64,000 nucleotides of DNA from assembly GCA_963784995.1 (NCBI GenBank), contig CAWATZ010000006.1, positions 1,054,001 to 1,118,000 on the forward strand. The letters run 5' to 3'. The stretch's first letter is position 1. Each line of letters opens with the position of its first letter. Of this stretch, positions 1 to 10,208 are shown in pieces. Made by a program: the position numbers and the translations under genes. The DNA comes from CAWATZ01 sp963784995 (GTDB lineage: Bacteria; Planctomycetota; Planctomycetia; Gemmatales; Gemmataceae). Below the pieces are notes generated by a model that ran no database searches, was not told where the DNA came from, and saw only the letters and a program-made list of their open reading frames with translations.

Positions 1-1307
1 AACTTCGCCGCCAGCTTCTCGTCCAGGTCCACCCCCAGCCCCGGCTTCTCGCTGACGTGGAAATACCCCTCGCGGATCTGCGGACAGCCGGGGAAGACAT
101 CCTGTTCCGCCTGGGTGAAGACCCGGCCTTCCTGGATGCCGAAGTTGTGGCAGGCCAGGCCCAGGTGGACGTTGGCCGCATGACCGACCGGAGACACGTC
201 GCCCGGCCCATGCCACGCCGTCCGCACGGCGAACGCTTCACACAGGGCCGCCACCTTCCGTGCCGGCGAGAGGCCGCCAATCTGCGACAGGTGAATCCGA
301 ATGAAGTCGATCAGCCGTTCGCTGACCAGCGGCAGCCATTCGTTGGGGTTGTTGAACAGCTCGCCCATCGCCAGCGGCGTGCTGCACTGCTGCCGGAGGT
401 TGCGGAAATAGCTGACGTCCTCGGGACTGAACGGGTCCTCGACAAAGAAGAGCCGGAATTGCTCCAGGTCCTTGCACAGTTTCATCGCCAGGATGGGTGG
501 GACGCGCTCATGGACGTCGTGCAGCAATTCGACCTCGTCGCCGACGTTCTTGCGCAAATGCTCGAACAGCTTCGGGACCTGGCGGCAATACGGCCCCGGC
601 TCCCAGACGGAGGTACGCTGGTTCTCGGGCGTGCGGACGTCGCCGGGTTGCGGACCTGCTCCGTAGGTGGCGAATCCGGTGATGCCAACCTGCGCCCGGA
701 CGTGCCGGTAGCCCTTCTCCATTGCGCTGCGGACTGCCTTCTCGACGTCTGGGATGGTGGCGCCGCTGGCGTGGTAATAGGTATCCACGGCCTTGCGGCA
801 CTTGCCACCCAGCAACTGATAGACCGGCATGCCGCAGCGCTTGCCGAGGATGTCCCACAGCGCCATGTCCACGCCGCTGATGGCGTTGTACAGCACCGGA
901 CCGTTGCGCCAGTAGGAGCTGACAAAGCTCGCTTGCCAGATGTCCTCGATGTTGCTGGGATCCTTGCCGATCAGGAACGGCCGGAGGTACTTGTCCACGG
1001 CCGTCTCGACCACGCGGGCCCGCTGGGTGAAGGTGGCACAGCCCAGCCCGTACAGGCCCGGCTCGCTGGTGGTGACCTTGACCACGACCAGGCGGATCCG
1101 GGCCGGCGCGGTCAGGATGGCCTTCACGTCGGTGATCTTGAGCGGTCCCAGTTTTTTCTCGGCCGGGGCTTTCGCAGCACGGGCAGCGCTTGGCGGCGGA
1201 GGGTCCGCGGCCGGGGAAGCACCACCCTGGTCACGGGTGAGCAGCCAGGGAATGCCGACGGCCCCGGCACCCAGGGCGGTCAGCTTGAGAACGTCACGGC
1301 GACGCAT
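1..1307 (-). CDS. Enolase-superfamily (mandelate racemase/RspA-like) sugar-acid dehydratase, 3' end cut off
   Basis: About 435 residues are visible; the C-terminus lies beyond the window edge. The N-terminus MRRRDVLKLTALGAG is a twin-arginine signal, so the enzyme is probably exported folded. The motif HDVHER, followed by VEDPF and GELFNN, supplies the Asp/Glu/Glu metal ligands of the enolase superfamily, and AWHGPGDVSP holds the His of the mannonate/galactonate dehydratase (RspA) branch. Family knowledge suggests Mg-dependent dehydration of a sugar acid; the exact substrate cannot be read from the sequence. The start is ATG at 1307, with GGAGA a few bases upstream. It lies downstream of acs on the same strand, separated by a short hairpin, and the frame is intact. 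Confidence 0.85.
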   Translation of the reverse strand, partial: MRRRDVLKLTALGAGAVGIPWLLTRDQGGASPAADPPPPSAARAAKAPAEKKLGPLKITDVKAILTAPARIRLVVVKVTTSEPGLYGLGCATFTQRARVVETAVDKYLRPFLIGKDPSNIEDIWQASFVSSYWRNGPVLYNAISGVDMALWDILGKRCGMPVYQLLGGKCRKAVDTYYHASGATIPDVEKAVRSAMEKGYRHVRAQVGITGFATYGAGPQPGDVRTPENQRTSVWEPGPYCRQVPKLFEHLRKNVGDEVELLHDVHERVPPILAMKLCKDLEQFRLFFVEDPFSPEDVSYFRNLRQQCSTPLAMGELFNNPNEWLPLVSERLIDFIRIHLSQIGGLSPARKVAALCEAFAVRTAWHGPGDVSPVGHAANVHLGLACHNFGIQEGRVFTQAEQDVFPGCPQIREGYFHVSEKPGLGVDLDEKLAAK

Positions 1308-1332
1308 GGGGAGAGTCTCCTTGCTTGTATTC

Positions 1333-1374
1333 TCCCCTCTCCCCTTGTGGGAGAGGGGTTGGGGGTGAAGGGAA
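1333..1374. repeat. Short GC-rich hairpin of the CCCCTCTCCC family
   Basis: CCCCTCTCCC pairs with GGGAGAGGGG, followed by a GTTGGGGGTGA tail. It is a half-length relative of the longer elements at 28264 and 57714 and lies between two minus-strand genes, where it may act as a terminator or spacer. Confidence 0.6.
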
Positions 1375-1382
1375 ACGAGGCG

Positions 1383-3345
1383 TCATCCCTCCTCTTCCTC
1401 GCGCAGCTTGGCCAGCACGCTGTAATCCTCCAGCGTGGTCGTATCCTGACTGGTGGTCCGGCCCGCGGCAACGTCGCGCAGCAGTCGCCGCATGATCTTG
1501 CCCGAGCGGGTCTTGGGGAGCGAATCCGTGAAGCGAATCTGGTCCGGCCGGGCCAGCGACCCGATTTCCCTGGCGACGTGCTCGCGCAGCTCCTTCTTCA
1601 GTTCCTCGGTTGCCGGCACGCCGGCGATCAGGGTCACGAAACAGGCGATACCCTCGCCCTTCAGTTCGTCCGGCATGCCGACCACGGCCGCCTCGGCGAC
1701 CTTGGGATGATGCACCAGGGCGCTCTCGATCTCCATCGTGCTGAGGCGATGGCCGGCCACGTTCAGCACGTCATCGACCCGCCCCATGATCCAGATGCAC
1801 CCGTCCTCGTCCTGGCGTGCTCCGTCCGCGGTGAAATAGCAGTGCGGCACCTGGGTCCAGTATTGCTGGCGATAGCGCTCATCGTCGCCGAAGATGGTCC
1901 GCAGCATGCTCGGCCAGGGCCGGCGCACCACGAGCAGACCGCCCGTGTTGACCGGCACCGGGTGGCCCTGTCTGTCCACGACCTCGGCGATGATGCCAGG
2001 TAAAGGCCGGGTCGCCGAGCCGGGCTTGGTCGGCGTCGCGCCTGGCAGCGGCGAGATCATGATCGCCCCTGTCTCCGTCTGCCACCAGGTATCGACGATG
2101 GGACAGCGTTTCTTGCCGATCTGCTCGTGATACCAGATCCACGCCTCGGGGTTGATCGGCTCACCGACCGTGCCCAGCAAGCGCAGGCTCGACAGGTCAT
2201 GCTGGGCCGGCCAGTGGTCGCCCCACTTGATGAAGGCCCGGATGGCGGTCGGTGCCGTGTAGAAGACGTTGACGCGGTATTTCTCGATGATCTCCCAGAA
2301 GCGATCCTCGCGCGGATGGTTGGGCGCTCCCTCGTACATCACCGTCGTGGTGCCGTTGGCCAGCGGACCGTAGACGATGTAACTGTGTCCGGTCACCCAG
2401 CCGCAGTCCGCCGTACACCAGTAAACGTCCTCCTCGCGGATGTCGAAGACCCAGCGGTGGGTGAGCGCCGTCCCCAGCAAATACCCGGCCGTGGTGTGCA
2501 GCACGCCCTTGGGTTTGCCGGTCGAACCGCTGGTGTAGAGGATGAACAGCGGCTGCTCGCTATCCAGCTGCTCGGGTGGACAATCGGCCTTGGCCTCGGC
2601 CATCAGCTCGTGCCACCAGAGGTCCCGGCCCGGCTTCACGTCCACCCGGGCATTGCAGCGATTGAAGACGATGAACCTTCTCGACCGTGGGCGATTTGGT
2701 CAGGGCCTGATCGACGTTCTGCTTGAGCGGGACCACCTTGCCGCGGCGCCAGCCGCCGTCGGCGGTGATGACCATGCTGCGCCCTGGCATCGTTGTTGCG
2801 GTCGGCCACGGCGTCGGCGCTGAAGCCGCCGAAAATGACGCTGTGGACCGCGCCGATGCGGGCGCAGGCCAGCATGGCGATGGCCAGCTCCGGCACCATC
2901 GGCAAGTAGATGGTGACGCGGTCGCCGGCCTTGATGCCCTGCGCTTTCAGCACGTTGGCGAACTTGCAGACTTCGCGATGCAGCATCTGGAAGGTCAGCA
3001 CCCGGCAATCGCCCGGCTCGCCCTCCCAGACGATGGCCGCCTTGTTGCGCCGCGGTCCGCCGAGGTGGCGATCGAGACAGTTATAGCTGGCGTTGATCTT
3101 GCCGCCGACAAACCACTGGGCATGCGGCTCGTTCCAGACCAGCACCTTGTCCCATTTCTTGAACCAGGTCAGCGACCCGGCCTGTTCCGCCCAGAAGCCG
3201 TCCGGATCGTCCTTCGCGCGCGGAACAGCTGCTCGTACTCGGCCAGGCTCTTGACGTGCGCCTGGGCCGAGAACTCCTTTGGCGGAGGGAAGGAGCGGGT
3301 TTCCTTGAGGACGCTGGTGATGTTGGAAGAGGCCGAGGAGGACAT
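1383..3345 (-). CDS. acs: Acetyl-CoA synthetase, frame broken by three single-base indels
   Basis: AMP-forming acetate:CoA ligase that makes acetyl-CoA in the cytoplasm. Read across the breaks, the product is about 654 aa, the normal Acs length. Visible motifs are YTSGSTGKPKG (A3 phosphate loop), WWQTETG, the GRVDDVLNVAGHRL hinge region and the C-terminal PKTRSGKIMRR with the acetylatable Lys. The frame changes near 3216 (one G lost in a GCGCG run), near 2778 (one extra base) and near 2677 (one extra T); each local repair restores conserved Acs sequence. ATG at 3345 is preferred because GGAG lies about 8 bases upstream; ATG at 3360 is possible. The indels may be sequencing errors, but a decaying gene cannot be excluded. 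Confidence 0.9.
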
Positions 3346-3689
3346 CGTAACACTCTCCATCCCAGGGGAAGGTAGAACGACCGGGGGCTGGAGTCATGGA
3401 TAAACGGCCGGGAGCGGAGCGTCAAGCAGAAAGCAAACCGGGTGAAGGTCTCTTTTGAGTCACGGCATGCACAACGTCGAGAACGAACTTTCCCAACCTT
3501 GCCGCCAGCTCCTCGACGTTACCTCTTCGCACCTCGCTGCTCCGCTCACAAACGCAGCGAGCAACACCGGCTGCTGAGGAAATTGCTGGCATCGTGTCAA
3601 TTTCTTTCGCTCTGGGCATTTCATTTGCTGGAAACCAATCACCTCTCCAGGAAAAAAAGCCGCGAAGCCTGGTAAGGGAGAGAGCATCC
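3346..3689. other. Intergenic region between divergent genes
   Basis: About 344 bases between acs (minus) and the DUF6941-like gene (plus). No convincing ORF, hairpin or strong promoter was seen; it presumably carries both divergent promoters. Confidence 0.5.
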
Positions 3690-4136
3690 ATGTCTGAAGC
3701 CATTGTGCAATTGCCTCAAGTGCTGACGTTGACCATCGCCGACGTGGTTCATCGCGATCCGAGCACGGGGAAGTTTTCCCTTCTGGGGATCTACAACACG
3801 ATCGCGGCGCCTGCTTTTCCCACCATCCATCCATCCCTGGGGGTGTACTTTGCCTTGACGGACGGCCGAGGCAAAACGCCGCTCACGCTCCGTCTGGTCG
3901 ATGCCGAGGAGGAGAGACCGCCAGTCCTGACCATCAATGCGGTTGTCGATTCTCGTGACCCAACTCAGGTCCTGGAGGCCGGCTACACCTTTCAGCGTCT
4001 GGAGTTTCCCGCACCAGGAGAATACCTTCTTCAGCTGACTGCGGCCGGCGAGCCTCTGATGGAGCGCCGTCTCTTCGTCATTGCGGCCAGGCAAGCCCAG
4101 CCGGTCGTCCGGGCCATCAAGCAGCCGAACAATTGA
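3690..4136 (+). CDS. DUF6941-like protein
   Basis: 148 aa, cytoplasmic by appearance, with no signal peptide or membrane segment. The sequence has the pattern of a small beta-sandwich: an N-terminal LTIADVVHRDPSTGKFSLLG segment, then YFALTDGRG, LRLVDAEEE and a C-terminal FPAPGEYLLQL strand before ERRLFVIA. This resembles the uncharacterised DUF6941 family, for which no biochemical role is known to me. ATG at 3690 follows AAGGGAGAG and is preferred to an upstream in-frame start at 3594. It stands alone, followed by a long palindrome. Confidence 0.65.
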   Translation: MSEAIVQLPQVLTLTIADVVHRDPSTGKFSLLGIYNTIAAPAFPTIHPSLGVYFALTDGRGKTPLTLRLVDAEEERPPVLTINAVVDSRDPTQVLEAGYTFQRLEFPAPGEYLLQLTAAGEPLMERRLFVIAARQAQPVVRAIKQPNN

Positions 4137-4177
4137 GGCAGCGGCTCCTCGACGCGGCAAAGGGCAACCCCTGGCGG

Positions 4178-4328
4178 GTCTGGCAAATGTTCCGGGAACC
4201 TGTTAGCCGCGACGCGGAGCGCAGCGAGGCGGAGCGCGGGCGGCCTCCGTTGGCTGGAGAGCTGCCGCGCTCCGCTGCGCTCCGCGTCGCGGCTAACAGG
4301 TCGGCCCTTCCCGAATCTTTTGCCAGAC
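4178..4328. repeat. Long imperfect palindrome, GTTAGCCGCGACGCGG family
   Basis: The outer arms GTCTGGCAAA and TTTGCCAGAC flank inner arms ACCTGTTAGCCGCGACGCGG and its complement, ending near 4301. A second member of the same family lies at 56912-57029. It fills most of the roughly 300-base gap between two plus-strand genes. Confidence 0.9.
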
Positions 4329-4434
4329 CCTACGTTGCGGGAGACGGCATCTGCCACTTGCCATTTCCCGGGGTTCGCGTAAACTGGTTGGCATAGACCC
4401 ACCTGCCGCCCTCCTACCTCAATCGGAGTTTTCC

Positions 4435-5697
4435 ATGCTGCGATGCTCCTTCCGTCTGGCCGGCGTCCTCGTCGTGCCGTTCGCCGTCCTCACCGCTTTC
4501 GGCGCCGAGCTGTCCAAGCCGAGTGCCTTCGACTGGCCGCAGTGGCAAGGCCAGGACCGCACCGCCGTCTCGAAGGAGAAGGGGCTCCTCCAGGAGTGGC
4601 CCACCGAGGGGCCGAAACTGTTGTGGTCGGTGAAGGGCCTCGGCGGCGGCTACAGCACGCCGTCGATCGCCGCGGGCCGGATCTTCGGCATGGGAGCCCG
4701 CGACCAGGACGAGGGCGTCTGGGCCCTCCGCGAGAGCGACGGCAAGGAGCTGTGGTGGTCGCGCCTTGGTCCCAAGGTCAAGGCGGGCTACGACCAGGGG
4801 CCGCGCTGCACCCCAACCGTCGATGGCGAGGTCCTTTACGCCCTCGGCATGAATGGCGACCTGGTCTGTCTCAAGGTGGACTCGGGGGAGCTGGTCTGGA
4901 AGAAGAACCTGATCAAGGACTTCAAGGGCAAGGTCGGCGGCTGGAAATACAGTGAGTCTCCCGTGGTCGATGGCGACCGTCTGCTGGTCACCCCGGGCGG
5001 CAAGGAAAATACCATCGTCGCCCTGAACAAGAAGACCGGCGAGCGGATCTGGGGAAGCAAGGTCCCCGGCAACTCGGAGGCGGCCTACTCGTCCATTGTC
5101 GTGGCCGACGTGGGGGGGCAGAAGCAATACGTACAGTTCCTGAGCACCCACGTTGTCGGGATCAGTGCCAAGGACGGCAAGTATCTCTGGACCTACGGCT
5201 CGGATCGCTTTCCAGGGATCGTCTGCTCGACGCCAATCTATCACGATTGCCAGGTGTACGCGGCCGCTTCCTATGGCAAGGGAGGAGGCGCCGTCCGGCT
5301 GACCGGGGAAAATGACGAAATCAAGGCCGAGGAGGTCTATTTCGACAAAACCTACCAGAACCATCACGGCGGCCTGGTGCTGATCGATGGCTACCTGTAT
5401 GGCGAAGGGAGCGGCAGCCTGGTCTGCATCGAGTTCAAGACCGGCAAGGAGATGTGGCGAGCCCGGGAAGCGGGCAAGGGCTCGATCGCGGCCGCTGACG
5501 GCAAGCTCTACTACCGCAACGAAGGCGGAGCGATTCATCTTTACGACGCCAATCCGGAGAAAGCCGTCCGGCGCGGCAGCTTCAAGCAACCCGATCGTTC
5601 CCGCAACTCCGCCTGGCCCCATCCCGTGATCGCCAATGGCCACCTGTACGTCCGTGATCAGGACCTGCTGCTGGTCTACGACGTGAAAAAACCCTGA
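4435..5697 (+). CDS. Secreted PQQ-type beta-propeller (BamB/quinoprotein-like) protein
   Basis: 420 aa with an N-terminal signal peptide (residues 1-23, ending AFGA-ELSK). The body is made of repeated blades with Trp-rich PQQ-repeat motifs such as GELVWKKNL, GERIWGSK and GKEMWRAR. Such proteins are exported propellers; some act as quinoprotein dehydrogenases, but no dehydrogenase active site is evident and a BamB-like scaffold or unknown sugar/polyol role is equally possible. The start at 4435 follows CGGAG. It is monocistronic, flanked by palindromes on both sides. Confidence 0.8.
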   Translation: MLRCSFRLAGVLVVPFAVLTAFGAELSKPSAFDWPQWQGQDRTAVSKEKGLLQEWPTEGPKLLWSVKGLGGGYSTPSIAAGRIFGMGARDQDEGVWALRESDGKELWWSRLGPKVKAGYDQGPRCTPTVDGEVLYALGMNGDLVCLKVDSGELVWKKNLIKDFKGKVGGWKYSESPVVDGDRLLVTPGGKENTIVALNKKTGERIWGSKVPGNSEAAYSSIVVADVGGQKQYVQFLSTHVVGISAKDGKYLWTYGSDRFPGIVCSTPIYHDCQVYAAASYGKGGGAVRLTGENDEIKAEEVYFDKTYQNHHGGLVLIDGYLYGEGSGSLVCIEFKTGKEMWRAREAGKGSIAAADGKLYYRNEGGAIHLYDANPEKAVRRGSFKQPDRSRNSAWPHPVIANGHLYVRDQDLLLVYDVKKP

Positions 5698-5718
5698 GCG
5701 CCAGGCCCTGTGGATTGT

Positions 5719-5787
5719 GGCGAGCGGCGCGGCGTCAGCCCGCCGGTAAGAACCTGCTACCGGCGGGCTGACGCCGCGCCGCTCGCC
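5719..5787. repeat. Palindrome, GCGAGCGGCGCGGCGT family, copy 1
   Basis: 28-base perfect arms beginning GGCGAGCGGCGCGGCGTCAG, separated by a 13-base loop. Copies 2 and 3 lie at 24803 and 54710. It sits just downstream of the propeller gene and could form a strong terminator-like hairpin. Confidence 0.92.
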
Positions 5788-5835
5788 AAAAGCCAGGGGG
5801 AAACCGAGAAACTTTGAGATTTCCTAAAGTTCGGA

Positions 5836-5863
5836 TTGACACCGTGGCAAGCTCTTCTATAAT
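5836..5863 (+). promoter_or_regulatory. Consensus sigma-70-type promoter upstream of the LptD-like gene
   Basis: Perfect TTGACA (5836-5841), 16-base spacer, perfect TATAAT (5858-5863). This leaves a leader of roughly 100 bases before the GTG start at 5968. It is the best promoter match in the window. Confidence 0.75.
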
Positions 5864-5967
5864 CCGCCGCCCGCAGCTGGACTCCAGGTAAAGACCGTTG
5901 ACCCGGCCCAGCACGCCTGCATGCGGGACTCGCTCCACGGGCCTGGGAAGACTTTTGGGGAGGGTGC

Positions 5968-8900
5968 GTGGTGATTCCATCCACGAACCGAAACGCGGAA
6001 GGCGGAGCGCGGAGCGCGGAACGAAAGAGCGTTCTGAGTTCCGCGCTCCGCGCTCCGCGCTCCGCGTTCCGGATTGCTCTCCTCGCTGCCGTTTGCTTGC
6101 TGGGCAGCTTGGAGGGACCCACCGCCGGCGGTCAGGGATGGGCCCCTCCGGGGACCGCCGCGCCGCCCCGAGCCATGCCGGGGCCCGGAGCCCCCGCAAC
6201 GCCCGCGATGCTTCCTCCGGCCAACGATCCCTGGGGGCCAGCCAGGGAGCCTGGCCCGAATCCGCCTGACAATCCGGCTTTCGTTCGCTTCACTCGAAAC
6301 GTCGCGGCCGACAACAAGCCCATCGTCTTGCGGGCCGACACGATCAGTACCTGGCTCGAAGAGCCTTACTTCGTGGTTCGCCTGAGCGGCCAGGTGCTCG
6401 TCAACCAGTCGATCATTCAGCTGCGCTGCAAAAACGCCATCGCCTGGCTCGACCGCAACCTGAACCGCGAGAAGGGTCTCTGGCACGTCCAGATTTACTG
6501 CGAGGACGACGTCATGCTCGACCCCAGCACGGTGGTCATGACCGGGTCGCGGGGTCTGATCGATCTCTTTACCCGGGGCGAGATCAAGCTGGTGTCGCAC
6601 AGCAAGGACGTGGCCCGCCAGAACCTGAGCACCGAGCCGATCGCCCTTCGAGCCCAGCAAGAGCGGGCCACCCAGCTCGCCCGCCAACCGGCCGCGACTG
6701 CGACCCCAATCCTGCAGACCGGAGGTCAACGGGGTCCCGCCTCGTTCCCGGCTCCTGGAACGCCTCGACCGACCGGAGGTTGGGGAGCCCCGTCCCCCCA
6801 GCTGCCGCAGCCGCCCCAGCCGCTCCTCCGTCCTGGACCACCGACCGTTCCGGCCGTGGCGCCCGGCGATTCCTGGAACAGGGGGACTTTCGGGGGCGGA
6901 TTGCCGCCGGGCACTTTCCCGGCCGGGAATCCTGCTCCGCCAGCGCCCGGAACGCCCCTGCCGCCGGGAACACCGGGGCCAGCAACTCCGGTTCCCGCAC
7001 GAGGACCGACGGGGCCACTGGGAGCGGATGGCCCGGTGGGGCCGCCGGAGAACGGCAGCGGCGGCAACCCCCCGGCTACCCTGTCGCAACAGTCCGGTTA
7101 CCTCGACGTTCGTTCCGGTGGAACGGGAGCGGCCAGCACGGCTTTCCCGGTAAGCCCGGTAGGGGATGAACCGCGCCTGCTGCCGCCCATTGTCAGTTCG
7201 CCGATGCCGCCGCCAGGGAATTCGGGGGGAAACACCTGCGTGCCAGCACCGCCAGCGGGGTCTGTGGACTATTCCAACCCCGTAACACCGTTTGGCATCC
7301 AGCAGGTGCAGGCGACAACGCCGTTGCCGCTGGGGCCGCCCGGCGGCGGGCCCCCGCCGGGCGTCTTGCCCGGCCCGGTCCCAGCCCCGCCCTCGAGTGG
7401 CAGCGTGGTCCCTCCGACTCCGCTGCCACCGCCGTCTCGGCAGGCCACGCCGCCGTCACCGCCGCCACCGCCGGGACCGCGCAGTTACACCATCTCGCCG
7501 AGCAGAGCCACCCCCTTCCAGGTGACGCCCGGCAAAGGGCCCAACGGCGAGTCCGTGGTCATTATCACCGGCGGCGTCAAGATCAGTGTCCGGGGCACGG
7601 CCGGCGTCGGCGTCCTGGACATCGAGGCCGACAACGCCATCCTCTTCACGCGCACCCTGGACCCCCGCGTGATCATGGAAAACATGCGCGGCAACAACAA
7701 AAACGATCTGGAATTTTATCTCTCCGGCAACGTGGAAATTCGCGAAACCGCACCCCCGGACCCGAAGAACCCCAACGTCAACGAAAGCAAGACCCTCAAG
7801 GCCAACGAGGTTTACTACGACGTCAACCGCAACGTCGCCGTGGCCGTGACGGCCACCCTGGAACTGAAGTCCGACATCAAGCAGCAGGGAACCGGCCAGC
7901 CGATCTTGACCGAACCGGCCTTCGTCAAGGCCAAGGAGATCCTGCGCCTGTCCGAGACCAAGTTCGAGGTCTACGAGGCCGACATCTTTTCCAGCAAGCT
8001 CCCGTCCGACCCGGGTTTGAAGATCTCCTTCGCCAAGGCCCTGATCGAGGAGACCACGCGCCCGAAGAAGTGGTTCTTCCGCCTGTTCCCGGTCATCGAT
8101 CCCTTGACCGGCCAGCCGGTCGAGGAAAAAGCGACCCTGGTGAAGGCCACCGACGCCTATTTCGAGTTCGACAACATCCCCTTCTTCTACCTGCCCTACT
8201 TGAGTATGAACGCCCGCGATCCGCTGGGACCGGTCAATAACTTCATGCTGGGCTACAACCGCATATTCGGCTTCTCCAGCGGCATCTCGTTCGACGTCTT
8301 CAAGTTGCTGGGGATCCGGAGGCCGCCCAACCAGCGCCTCCGGCTGGACCTCGATTACCTGTCTGCTCGCGGCCCGGCCGCGGCGTACCGCTGGAATTTT
8401 GGCGACAGCACCTTCTTCGGTCTTCCCGCAACCGTCTCGGGACTGTCCCGGGGTTACGTCATTCACGACCAGGGCCAGGACATCCTGGGCGGCACCCGCG
8501 AGACCAATAATCCGCCGAACTATCCGGCCTTCAATCCGCCCGGCGTCCGCGGCCGGATGCTGTTGCGGGAGAGCATTCTCGACCTGCCCGAGGGCTTCTC
8601 GGTCCTGTTCCAGATCCACTACCTCAGCGACCGCAACTTCCTGGAGCAGTACTTCAAGAACGAGTTCGACAATGACCTCCCGCCCCAGACGTACTTCTAC
8701 GCCAAGCAATCCCCGCTCGACACCAACTGGGCCTGGACGGTGGAAACCACGGCCCACATTCGCTCCTGGATCAACGAGACGGTCTGGCTGCCCAAGTTCG
8801 ACGGCTACCTGATCGGCGCCTCGCCCCTGGACAACCTCTTGACGTACAGCGCCTGGGGCGACCTCGCCAACGCCCAGCTGCGCATCAGCACCGACCCCGA

Positions 8901-10007
8901 GCCCCAGGTCAGCCCCACCGACCGGCCCGACTACACCGGCCGGGTTAACCTGATGCAGCAGCTGTCAATGCCGGTGCAGGTGGGCGACGTCAAGCTGGTG
9001 CCCTTCTTCTATCTCTCCCTGGGCGATTACACCCGGAACCTCAACGACCAGAACGCCGGCCGGGTCTGGGGCGCCACCGGCGCTTGCGCCAGCTTGCCCA
9101 TGAGTCACTTGTACGCCGACGCCTGCAGTGAGCTGCTCAACGTCAATGGGATCAATCACAAGATCGTCTTCGGCATGAACGCCTTCTTCTCGCGGACCAA
9201 CGTGCAATACCAGAACCTGCCGCAGCTGGACCGCCTCAACGACGACGCCACCGACATGGCCCTGCGCGACATCCGCCCCGACTTCCCGCTGCTCTATCCC
9301 AACCAGGCGAACGCCCTGCTCTCGCCCCTGATGGACCCGCAGACCTATGCGGTCCGCAACCTGCTCCTGACACGCCTCGATACGCTGGCCTCGACGGAGG
9401 TGGTCCAGTTCGACGTCCGCCAGCGCTGGCAGACCAAGCGCGGCTACCCGGGCCTGGAACACATCATCGACTGGATGACCCTGGACCTGTATGCCTCGTT
9501 TTTTCCGCGCGCAACCAGGACGACTTCGGCAGCTACTTCTCCCTGCTGCAATACGACTGGTTGTGGAACGTCGGCGATCGCACGGCGCTGTTCAGCAACG
9601 GCTGGTACGATCCGATCGCCGGCGGAGCGCGGATGTTCAACGTCGGCGCCAACGTCACCCGGCCGGACCGGACCACCTTCACCCTGAGCTATCGCGACAT
9701 CGAAACGCTGCAGAGCCGGGCCGTCACCCTCTCGATGACCTATGTCTTCAGCCCCAAGTATGCCATGACGGCCGGGATCACCTATGACTTTGGCGCCGTC
9801 CCGGTGCTGACCGAAACGCTGGTGCTGACGCGCATCGGCTCCGATTTGCAGGTGAGTTTTGGCCTCAGTTACAACAACCTGCAGAACAACTTCGGCCTGG
9901 TCTTTGAGATCATCCCGAACCTGGCGGCCAACAGCCGGCGCAACATGGGCGTCAGCGGCATCTCAGCCGCGGGTCTGGCCAGCGGTCAGTTCAATACCAA
10001 CCAGTGA
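5968..10007 (+). CDS. LptD/OstA-like outer-membrane lipopolysaccharide-assembly protein with Pro-rich linker
   Basis: About 1345 aa after repairing one missing base near 9511. Order: a short N-terminal stretch encoded by a palindrome, a hydrophobic signal segment (about 35-50), an OstA/LptA-like domain (about 100-215), a very Pro/Gly-rich linker (about 220-515), a second OstA-like domain (about 520-720), then a long beta-barrel region beginning near FYLPYLSMNARDP and ending in alternating aromatic strands. LptD inserts LPS-type glycolipid into the outer leaflet, which implies an asymmetric outer membrane here. Start GTG 5968 follows GGGGAGGG. E. coli LptD is about 780 aa, so this form is unusually long, with two OstA modules. 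Substrate is inferred from family only. Confidence 0.82.
5989..6071. repeat. Palindromic element inside the 5' end of the LptD-like gene
   Basis: Arms built of GCGGAGCGCGGAGCGCGGAAC and its complement. It encodes residues about 8-34, upstream of the hydrophobic signal core. Confidence 0.85.
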
Positions 10008-10057
10008 GCGGCGCTGCCAGTTGCTCTCGACGTCGCGACTTCCAGCCGGTAATCTGT

Positions 10058-10208
10058 CGGTTAAGGTGCCGAGTCCAGTACAACAAGGATTGAAACCAGT
10101 CTGGTGAGGGTTCGATGCCGGCCACGCACGCACCGGTTGAGGTGCCGAGTCCAGTACAACAAGGATTGAAACCAGTCTGGTGAGGGTCCGATGCCAGCCA
10201 CGCACGCA
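10058..10208. repeat. Tandem 76-bp duplication carrying a CRISPR-like repeat
   Basis: Two copies start at 10058 and 10134. Each holds an almost identical 39-base block ending ACAACAAGGATTGAAAC, the typical 3' end of many CRISPR repeats, followed by a 36-37 base spacer-like block. Unlike a true array, the two spacers are nearly the same (two differences), and the second contains the dgkA start codon. No cas genes lie in the window. Confidence 0.7.
10113..10181 (+). CDS. Possible 22-codon leader ORF upstream of dgkA
   Basis: ATG at 10113 follows GTGAGGG exactly as the dgkA start does, because it is the duplicated copy of that start. It encodes MPATHAPVEVPSP and a further nine residues, then TGA, ending just before the dgkA RBS. 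It may be a by-product of the duplication rather than a functional leader peptide. Confidence 0.25.

Noticed and set aside
57..2003. Open frame of 648 codons on the plus strand
   Set aside because: It is antisense to the enolase-superfamily and acs genes, is rich in Arg/Gly/His and shows no family motif.
4178..4328. Palindrome as a tRNA or structured RNA gene
   Set aside because: It is only a long inverted repeat without tRNA or other recognisable RNA motifs.
10058..10208. A functional CRISPR array
   Set aside because: Only two repeats with nearly identical spacers and no cas genes; kept as a repeat instead.
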